From Loripinus fragilis (Eukaryota > Mollusca > Bivalvia > Lucinida > Lucinidae), in assembly GCA_964019695.1 (NCBI GenBank), contig OZ026515.1, positions 135,032,549 to 135,096,548 on the forward strand: a DNA stretch of 64,000 nucleotides, given 5' to 3'. Positions within the stretch are counted from its first letter, which is position 1; each line of letters starts with the position of its first letter. Below the pieces are notes generated by a model. That model made no database searches and was not told the origin of the DNA. It saw nothing but the letters and a program-made list of their open reading frames with translations. Positions 55,373-64,000 of this stretch are shown here, in pieces. The translations under genes were made by a program, and so were the position numbers.

Positions 55373-56100
55373 CGTCGTGCATTAGGCTATGATTCACTGC
55401 TCATACTGACTTATAAACTTCAGTGTACATCTAAAAGCGATGCATTAAAATGGCCTGTGTTAAAAAGCAATTCAAGTAATAGTATTGTCTGAACCTTAAA
55501 TGCTGGGTTGCTGTTGTCCTCTGCTGAATTTTCTTTCGAGATAATTATTTTCTAAAAATATGTCTTTCAGGAATTCAAATAGGTTTTCAACAGTATGGAT
55601 CCAGATAATGCCCAACATTTTAGCATAAACTTAGCTTCGTCTGTTGACAAAGTTTATCAGCGAATTATCTTAAGCAGGCAAATATTTGATGCTCTTGAAG
55701 TTTAATGTATATCCCCGATGATTCGCTATTTCTCTTCAACTCTCTAATTTGCTTGAATTGTCATCATAAACTCTTTACTTACTAATGTCGTCTGCTGATA
55801 ACCTTTGCAAACAATTTAGACCCAGATCAGACCCGACGGGCATGATCTGGATCCAAACTGCTTGACACTCTACTGATATTACCGAAATTTTTTAGAAAAA
55901 ACAAACAACAAGAACAAAAAAAATGATTTTGAAAAAAATATCAGGAGATGACAAAACCATGGCAAATTACTATGTAGGCAAAAAGAGTCGATGAATTGAA
56001 ACGGAAGGTGCTACATGTACATGCAGGTTTCATGCTTAAGCCTTATATTAGCCTGTTTTCAATACGGCACGGTCTAGGACCCATATAGACTTTTACAATT

Positions 56101-56126
56101 GCGTGTGTGCGTGCGTGTGTGTGTCA
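56101..56126. repeat. (GT)n microsatellite
   Basis: GCGTGTGTGCGTGCGTGTGT followed by GTGTC. Confidence 0.9.
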
Positions 56127-56221
56127 AACTGATGATGAGTGAGGGTCGCGGAATAGATTTTCGTTGAATCAGTGGATATAGATATTCCTGTAGGCTAGTA
56201 TACATCATCATAGCAAAGCAA

Positions 56222-56262
56222 ATATACCCGTGTATCTATAGGGGTACACATGGGTATATTCA
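56222..56262. repeat. Short inverted repeat
   Basis: AATATACCCGTGTATC and GGTACACATGGGTATATT pair with few mismatches. Confidence 0.6.
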
Positions 56263-56489
56263 TAGGGAAAAACAACTAAGTTATTCTTTTGTACAGGGGA
56301 TTGGGGCTTCATTTACAAATAAAGGTGACTCCCAAAAATAAGTTTTAGTTATGTGGTGTGCATTTAAATCCACATGCTAAGTGCCGTTCTTCTAGGTTCA
56401 ATTTAAAGCTGTTTAAAAAAAGAAAAACGGGGGTCACTTAAACTCTGGAAACACATTAATACATTGTTTTCTCTTCCAAAACAATTGGT

Positions 56490-56620
56490 CGTTAAAAATT
56501 ATCCATCAGTTTAAACATTTGTTTTGGGCACTCAAAAGAACCGTCTCATTGAGATGGTTCTTTTGAGTACCCTCGTGCACAATTGAGAAATAAGAAAATT
56601 AATTTTTCAACTCTTAATAT
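56490..56620. mobile_element. Hairpin MITE, family H
   Basis: GCACTCAAAAGAACCGTCTC then ATTGAGATGGTTCTTTTGAG core, near-perfect stem. Confidence 0.82.
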
Positions 56621-57195
56621 TAGAGGTAGATTCTCACTATGATTGTCAGATGGGTTTTGAGTCTATAAAAAATCTTACATAAAATTATTGGCAGGCAATC
56701 AATATAAACCGGCTGATATATTTTCTATGATCATGTCATATCTTTTCATTTCTAATGATCCTTTACGACCTAAGTTTTTGAAAACTGCAAAAAGTTTTTC
56801 TTCACAAGTGTATGTAACTATAAACATGCCATATTAGGGAGCCGCCTCTCACTGAAAATGGGAAAAGACTTAGGTTAAACATAATTTCAAAGGTTTCGCA
56901 TAGGAGAAAAGGGGAATGAGATAGTGGAACTGAAAATAACAAAATAATAAAATGTTTTGTTATTTTGAAAAGGGGGTTATTTCGAATCATGGCTTAACCC
57001 CTAAAATTGGGGGCTTTCCAATGTCACACACATGCTGCCATAATGAGGGATTATGCCCCATCCGTACAGGTCACAAGTAAGCATGTATCCTCATACACAC
57101 ATAGACACTTGAATACATGAGCCATGATATGACAAAACCAACAAATTGAGTGTGCATCCAGTATATACTGATCAGCTTGGATATACGCCCATCTG
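56621..57195. other. No recognised gene
   Basis: AT-rich sequence without an identified feature. Confidence 0.35.
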
Positions 57196-57483
57196 CATGC
57201 GCGGATCCAGAAAGTTTTGTCAGAGGGGGTCTAAATTTGATTTTTTTTAGTTGATGGGGGTATAGTGGATCCAAATACCCCTATAAATGGGCCATCATCG
57301 GCCAACCAGCGAAACACCATTGAAATGACGTTTTGATGGCGGGCAGAATGGCCCAACATTGAATGCTGGCTTGGTAGCTTTGTGCTTTTTCATGGGATCC
57401 GGACCAGTATTACAAAGAAACCCTATATTTTTGTTGTTTTGCAGGGGGTTCGGACCCCCTGACCCCCCTCTGGATCCGCCCAT
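57196..57483. mobile_element. Family J element
   Basis: CATGCGCGGATCCAGAAAGT start and CTCTGGATCCGCCCAT end, with AACACCATTGAAATGACG internal hairpin and GGTTCGGACCCCC. The TSD is not evident. Confidence 0.82.
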
Positions 57484-57689
57484 AAGCTTGGGCATCAATC
57501 CAGTCTGAACAGTCTTCATTATTCACTCAGTGGGTAACTATGCTTCATGTACAGACAGTGAAAACTTTAATCAGATTGAGCTGATGTGGAGGTAGCCTGA
57601 CATACAGCCAAATTGTTGGTTTTCTCTGTCGTGGCTCACATGTAGGTTGATCTATCTCAGTATGTTGCTGTTTGAACCCGGAAATATTT

Positions 57690-57929
57690 GGGCCTCGTCG
57701 CGACAAAACTTGTCTTTGGGGTTTCTGACAAAGTGAGATTCAATCCAGCCTGCTCAGCTACAGAGACTAGCTAGAAAAATGAAATTTTGCTTGTGGCAAG
57801 CTTATAGATATGATACTTAATAAAACATGAATAACAAAGGTGCTGATCAGACTGCGCGGATGCGCAGGCTGGTCTGCGCCTGTGTTGTTCGCAAAATCCC
57901 CGAAGACAGGTATTTTCTCGCCGAGTCCC
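57690..57929. mobile_element. Family A element with ATTT TSD
   Basis: GGGCCTCGTCGCGACAAAAC start and TTTTCTCGCCGAGTCCC end, with ATTT on both sides (57686-57689 and 57930-57933). Confidence 0.9.
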
Positions 57930-57933
57930 ATTT

Positions 57934-58244
57934 CATCACATGCTTTAACTGAGGAACAAGAGAAGTAGTCATTGCGAGTACTTGAATAATCAGACATAGG
58001 CACATTTTCCCTCTGATCTGTTTATGTTATAGACTGACTGCATCTAGGCCACTGGTACAAGCAGATAGTAATGATAGTGTGTACTTATTTCTGCACAAAT
58101 GATTGTCTCTGATGGCATGTTTCCAACCTAAATATCTTCTAATTTGAACTACTGCACCAAACCTGACATTTCAACTCTTTTAAGTTTTGCAATTCATGAA
58201 ATGAGCCCGGTCTCAAGAAAACAAACAAACTCTTTTGTGCAGCT
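57934..58244. other. No recognised gene
   Basis: Short unassigned sequence between the A element and the satellite. Confidence 0.35.
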
Positions 58245-61200
58245 AGATCAGTCTCAGTATGATCAGACCCTATATGTGCACTAAGATAAGTCAGCATGAA
58301 CAGACCCTATATGTGCATCCAGATAAGTCGGAATATGATCAGACCATATAAATACATATGCACTAAGATGGGTCAGTACATGTGCACCAAGATCAGTCTC
58401 AGTATGATGGGACCAAATATGTATGTGCACTGAGATAAGTCTCAGTATGATCAGACCCAATATGTACATCCAGAAAAGTCTCAGTATGACTGATCAGACC
58501 CAATATGTGCACTAAGATCAGACAGTATGATCAGACCCTATACATGCACTAAGATCAGTCAGTATGATCAGACCCAATATGTGCACTAAGATCAGTCAGT
58601 ATTATCAGACCCTATACATGCACTAAGATCAGTCAGTATGATCAGACCCAATATGTGCACTAAGATCAGTCAGTATGATCTGACCCTAAATGTGCATCCA
58701 GATAAGTCTCAGTATGACCAGACCCAAAATGTACATCCAGAAAAGTTCAGTATGATTCATCAGACCCTATATATCCCTTAAGATCAGTCAGTATGATCAG
58801 ACCCTATATGTACACCAAGATCATTCAGTATGTTCAGATCTAATATGTGCACCCAGGGAGCGCAGTGGCTCAGTGGTAGAGTGCTTGACTGGAGACCGAA
58901 GGGCCGCGGGTTCGAGCCTCATCGGCGTCACTGGGTTGTGGTCCTTGAGCAAGACACATTTATCCTAGCTTAGTACTGGTTCAACCCAGGAAGCCCCTCT
59001 CGCATAACTGAAAGATTGTTGAGTGGAGGCTAGGTAAAGAATCAAATCAAAAAAGCACCCAGATAAGTCTCAGTATGATCAGACCCTATATGTTCATCAA
59101 GATAAGTCTCAATGTGATCAGACCCTATGTGCACTAGAATCAGTCAGTTTGATCCGACCCTATATGTGCCACAAGATCTGTCAGTATGATCAGACCCAAT
59201 ATTTGCACCCAGATAAGTATACGTATGATCAGACCCTATAAGTGTACCAATATAAGTCACAATATGATCAAACCATATATGTGCACCCAGATAAGTCTCA
59301 GTATGATCAGACCCATTATGTGCTCTAAGATCAGTTAGTATGTTAAGACAATATATGTGCACCCAGATAAGTATCAGTATGATCAGACTCTATATGTGCA
59401 CTAAGATCAGTCAATATGATCAGACCCAATATGTGCACCCAGATAAGTATCAGTATGATTGATCAGACCCAATATGTGTACTAATATCAGTAAGTTTGAT
59501 CAAAGCCTATTTTGCGCACCCAGATCAGCCTTAGTAAATGACCAGACTCTATATGTACCCCTGATCAGCCTCAATATGATTCAGACCCTATTGTGAGCAG
59601 CAAGATCAGCCTCAGCATATGTCCAGATCCTACATGCCCAGCCAGATCAGCCTCAATATAACCAGACTCTATATGCACACACAGATCAGCCTTAGTATAA
59701 CCAGACCCTACATGCCCACCCAGATCAACCTCAGTATAAACAGACCCTATATGTGGATAAATCTCTGTTATAATGATCAGATCCTATATATGTACCCAAG
59801 ATCAATATCACAGCCAGATCAGCCCCAGTATGATCAGACTTAATATGTACACTAAGATCAGTCAATATGATCAGACCATATATGTGCAAAAGATCATTCT
59901 TAGTAGGATAATACATCATATGTGCACCCAGATGATCAGACCCTAAATAAGTACATGGTACAAGTCTCAGTATGATAAGATCCAAAAGGTGCACCCAGAT
60001 CAGTCTAAATATGAGCAGACCATATATGTGCACCTAGATCAATTGCATTGTGATCAGACCCTATAAGTGCACCATGGGATCAGTCTCAGTGTGATCAAAC
60101 CCTTCATATGCGTCTAGATCAGTCTCCATATGGTCAGACCCTCCCTAAATGTGCTCCTAGATAAGTCTCAGTATGTTCAGACTCTATATATGCACCTAAA
60201 CCAGTCTCTGTATGATCAGATCCTATATTTACACCATGGGATCATTCTCAATATGACCAGGCCCTTTATGTGAACCTAGATCAGTCTCAGTATATTCAGA
60301 CTCTAAATGTGCACCTAGATCAGTCTCAGTATGATCTGAGCCTATATGAGCAACACGGGATCAATCTCAGTATGATCAGACCAATATGTACACCACGGGA
60401 TCAGTCTCAGTATGATCAGAGCCTATATGAGCAACACAGAATCTGTCTCAGTATGGTCAGACTCTAAATGTACACCTAGATCAGTCTCAGTATGATCTGA
60501 GCCTATATGAGCAACACGGGATCAATCTCAGTATGATCAGACCGTATATGTACACCACAGGATCAGTCTCTGTATGATCAGAGCCTATATGAGCAACACA
60601 GAATCTGTCTCAGTATGGTCAGACTCTAAATGTACACCTAGATCAGTCTCAGTATGATCTGAGCCTATATGAGCAACGCGGGTTCAGTATGAACAGAGCC
60701 TTTAAGTGCAACATGGGATGAGTCTCAGTATGATCAGGGCCTATAAGTGCACCTAGATCAGTCTCAGTATGATCAGAGCCTATAAGTGCAACATTGGATC
60801 AGTCTCAGTATGATCAGAGCCTATAAGTGCAATATTGGATCAGTCTCAGTATGATCAGAGCCTATAAGTACACCTAGATCAGTCTCAGTATGATCAGAGC
60901 CTATAAGTGCAATATTGATTCTGCCCCAGTATGATCAGGCCCTATAAGTGCACCTAGATCAGTCTCAGTATGATCAGAGCCTATAAGTGCAATATTGGAT
61001 CTGCCTCAGTATGATCAGAGCCTATAAGTGCAATATTGGATCTGTCTCAGTGTGAATAGAGCCTTTAAGTGCACCTAGATCAGTCTCAGTATGATCAGAG
61101 CCTATAAGTGCAATATTGGATCTGCCTCAGTATGATCAGAGCCTATAAGTGCAATATTGGATCTGTCTCAGTATGAATAGAGCCTATAAGTGCACCTAGA

Positions 61201-63437
61201 TCAGTCTGAGTATGATCAGAGCCTATAAGTGCAATATTGGATCTGTCTCAGTATGAATAAAGCCTATAAGTGCACCTAGATCAGTCTCAGTATGATCAGA
61301 GCCTATAAGTGCAATATTGGATTAGTCTCAGTATGACCAGAGCCTGTAAGTGCACCTAGATCAGTCTCAGTATGATCAGAGCCTATAAGTGCAATATTGG
61401 ATCAGTCTCAGTATGATAAGAGCCTACAAGTGCAATATTGGATCTGTCTCAGTATGATCAGGCCCTAAGAGTGCACCTAGATTAGTCTCAGTATTATCAG
61501 AGCCTATAAGTGCAATATTGGATCTGTCTCAGTATGACCAGAGCCTATAAGTGCACCTAGATCAGTCTCAGTATGATCAGAGCCTATAAGTGCAATATTG
61601 GATATGTCTCAGTATGATCAGGGCCTACATGTACAACATTGGACCTGTCTCAGTATTATCAGAGCCTATATGTGCACCTAGATCAGTCTCTGTATGATCA
61701 GAGCCTATATGTACACCATGGGATCAGTCTCTCTCAGTATGATCAGAGCCTATAAGTGCAATATTGGATCTGTTTCATTATGATCAGACCCTTTATGTGT
61801 ACCTAGATCAGTCTTAGTATGATCGGAGCCTATATGTACACCATGGGATCAGTCTCTCTCAATATGATCAGAGCCTATACGTGCAATATTTGATCTGTCT
61901 CAGTATGATCAGGCCCTATATGTGTACCTAGATCAGTCTCAGTACGATCAGAGCCTATATGTGTCCCTAGATCAGTCTCAGTATGATCGGAGCCTATATG
62001 TACACCATGGGATCAGTCTCAGTATGATCAGAGCCTTTATGTACACCATGGGATCAGTCTCAGTATGATCAGGCACTATATATGCACCTAGATAAGTCTC
62101 AGTATGATCAGAGCCTATATATACACCATGGGATGGGTCTCAATATAATCAGAGACTGTATGTACACCATGGGATCAGTCTTTGCATGATCAGAGCCTAT
62201 AAGTAAAACATGGGACCTGCCTAAGTATTATCAGACCCTATATGTGGTGCACCTAGATCAGTACTCAGTATGATTAGAGCCTATATGTACACCATGGGAT
62301 CAGTCTCTGTATGATCAGAGCCTATATGTGCACCTAGATCAGTCTTAGTATGATCAGATGATATGTGTGCATCTAGATCAGTCTCAGTATGATCGGAGCC
62401 TATATGTGCACCTAGATCAGTCATAGTATGATCAGACCATACGTGTGTACCAAGATCAGTTTCAGTATGATCAGACCCTATGTGTGCACCAAATCAGTCT
62501 CTGCATGATCAGAGCCTATATGTGCACCAAGATCAGTCTCAGCATGATCAGAGCCTATGTGTGCACCTAGATCAGTCTCTCTCAGCATGATCAGATCCTA
62601 TGTGTGCAACTTGATCAGTCTCAGTATGATCAGAGCCTACATGTGCACCTAAATCAGTCTCAGTATGATCAGAGCCTACATTTGCACCTAAATCAGTCGC
62701 AGTATGATCAGACCCTTTGTGTGCAACTAGATCAGTCTCAGTATGATCAGAGCCTACATGTGCACCTAAATCAGTCTCAGTATGATCAGAGCCTACATTT
62801 GCACCTAAATCAGTCTCAGTATGATCAGACCCTTTGTGTGCAACTAGATCAGTCTCAGTATGATCAGAGCCTACATGTGCACCTAAATCAGTCTCAGCAT
62901 GATCAGAGCCTACATTTGCACCTAAATCAGTCTCAGTATGATCAGACCCTTTGTGTGCAACTAGATCAGTCTCAGTATGATCAGAGCCTACATTTGCACC
63001 TAAATCAGTCTCAGTATGATCAGACCCTTTGTGTGCAACTAGATCAGTCTCAGTATGATCAGAGCCTACATGTGCACCTAAATCAGTCTCAGCATGATCA
63101 GAGCCTACATTTGCACCTAAATCAGTCTCAGTATGATCAGACCCTTTGTGTGCAACTAGATCAGTCTCAGTATGATCAGAGCCTACATGTGCACCTAAAT
63201 CAGTCTCAGCATGATCAGAGCCTACATTTGCACCTAAATCAGTCTCAGTATGATCAGACCCTTTGTGTGCAACTAGATCAGTCTCAGTATGATCAGAGCC
63301 TACATGTGCACCTAAATCAGTCTCAGCATGATCAGAGCCTACATGTGCACCTAAATCAGTCTCAGCATGATCAGACCATACGTGTGCACCTAAATCAGTC
63401 TCAGTATGATCAGACCATACATGTGCACCTAGATCAG
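58245..63437. repeat. 39-bp satellite array (GATCAGTCTCAGTATGATCA)
   Basis: The consensus unit is GATCAGTCTCAGTATGATCA followed by GAGCCTATAAGTGCACCTA (39 bp; variants CAATATTG or CACCATGG give 41). Units are degenerate and variable in length to about 60 kb, then ordered. Around 60.7-61.6 kb, 39-bp and 41-bp unit types often alternate. From 62607 to about 63310 a 117-bp trimer repeats (starts at 62607, 62724, 62841, 62958, 63036, 63153 and 63270; one step is a 78-bp dimer). Because 39 is divisible by 3, both strands stay open (293 codons minus, 318 plus); these are frames of the repeat, not credible genes. Confidence 0.97.
58856..59054 (+). mobile_element. tRNA-derived SINE, family S1, inserted in the satellite
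   Basis: GGGAGCGCAGTGGCTCAGTG start, B box GGTTCGAGCCTCATC, and GAATCAAATCAAAAAA tail. The 7-bp TSD GCACCCA (58849-58855 and 59055-59061) is satellite sequence. Confidence 0.93.
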
Positions 63438-63440
63438 CCC

Positions 63441-64000
63441 AGGAAATATGCACACTCTGGTTTCAGTTCTTTGGTGCAGTCTTTGCTTCCAAAGGATACC
63501 CTTTTAAGAACATATTTAACTTCACTACAGCTGGTGACTGGGACTGTGTGGCGGCGGTAGAACGTCTCCCTGCCCTTCACTATAGTGTAGATTTTTTATT
63601 CTTGTCTTTGGGATCATGGGTTTCATTGTGGAACTTTGAAACTATTAGATTGTCACTGACGAAGCCTAAATGGCAGAAACTAGCTAGTCTGGCCCAGGAA
63701 ATATGCGCACTCTGGTTTCAGTTCTTTGGTGCTGTCTTTGCTTCCAAAGGATACCCTTTTAAGAACATATTTAACTTCACTACAGCTGGTGACTGGGACT
63801 GTGTGGCGGCGGTAGAACGTCTCCCTGCCCTTCACTATAGTGTAGATTTTATTTTCTTGTCTTTGGGATAATGGGTTTCATTGTGGAACTTCGAAACTAT
63901 TAGAGGGTCACTGATGAAGCCTAAATGGCAGAAACTAGCTAGTCTGGCCCAGGAAATATGCACACTCTGGTTTCAGTTCTTTGGTGCAGTCTTTGCTTCC
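63441..64000 (+). repeat. 255-bp tandem repeat with an open 85-codon frame, incomplete at window end
   Basis: Units start at 63441, 63696 and 63951 (AGGAAATATGCRCACTCTGG), two full copies and 50 bp of a third. They are nearly identical. One plus-strand frame is open through all of copy 1 and most of copy 2: the period is exactly 85 codons and the translation includes ICALWFQFFGAVFASKGYPF and GDWDCVAAVERLPALHYSVD. Copy 2 gains a stop (GGATAATGG where copy 1 has GGATCATGG). I do not recognise the peptide. It could be an amplified exon fragment or a satellite that is open by chance. Confidence 0.85.

Larger units (their letters stand above)
54917..56454. mobile_element. 1.5 kb TIR element holding older and newer insertions
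   Basis: GTGTTTCCAGAACTTAAGTG then ACCCCCGTTTTT is inverted as AAAAACGGGGGTCACTTAAA then CTCTGGAAACAC. No clear TSD. Inside are an H element (55192-55372) and two B1 remnants (55495-55690 and 55765-55990). Confidence 0.72.

Noticed and set aside
58245..58850. Possible bacterial or plasmid iteron array because of regular GATC words
   Set aside because: It is continuous with a eukaryotic satellite, interrupted by a tRNA-derived SINE, with no replication gene.
62572..63560. Long open frames on both strands (293 and 318 codons) with 13-residue repeats
   Set aside because: They follow from a 39-bp (13-codon) satellite without stops. Both strands are open equally, the unit count varies, and the frame runs into an unrelated repeat.

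Overview
The window reads as animal nuclear DNA, most likely from a mollusc and plausibly a bivalve. It is AT-rich, intron-bearing and extremely dense in short non-autonomous transposons, tRNA-derived SINEs, satellites and long poly-G runs. The mollusc call is inference: repeats built around GCGCAGACCAGCCTGCGCAT resemble ones I recall from clam genomes, and no single sequence proves it. There are no bacterial-type genes, rRNAs, functional tRNAs or CRISPR arrays.

Only three host-gene signals stand out. (1) At 10.8-10.95 kb on the minus strand is the first coding exon of an RRP12-like ribosome-biogenesis protein, with an E-box and an ETS-type motif just upstream; its first intron runs leftward and holds a 3.6 kb transposon. 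(2) At 15.39-16.44 kb on the plus strand is an uninterrupted 349-codon gene with an HSF-type DNA-binding domain. (3) At 47.91-48.09 kb on the minus strand is the terminal exon of a flavin polyamine/spermine oxidase. The rest of genes 1 and 3 is outside the window or not recognisable. The three genes are not functionally linked as far as the sequence shows.

Almost everything else is repeats, many nested. About twenty families can be defined by terminal inverted repeats (TIRs), and many insertions still show target-site duplications (TSDs): family A (GGGCCTCG ends, 4-bp A/T TSD), B1/B2 (hairpin core GATCAGGCCYGACA), C (CAGTAAAACC, TA), D (GGCCAAATAAA), E/F (GGTTATAAAACTT ends), G (CCCTTAAAGCGCC, TTAA), H (hairpin CAAAAGAACCGTCTC), J (CATGCGCGGATCC), M (CAGGGTTC, 5-bp TSD), O, Q (CACAGGAGCTTG, 7-bp TSD), R (CACACCGG, 5-bp TSD) and others. 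Two foldback-like elements (3962-4972 and 6974-10609) have termini made of tandem short motifs and TSDs of 9 and 11 bp. A tRNA-derived SINE family has six recognisable copies, several with 7-15 bp TSDs; one diverged relative has a tandemly amplified tail. A second SINE lies at 11413-11697.

The right end (58.24-63.44 kb) is a roughly 39-bp satellite, degenerate on the left and organised into 117-bp trimers on the right. It is interrupted by one SINE and abuts a second tandem repeat with a 255-bp period that runs off the window.
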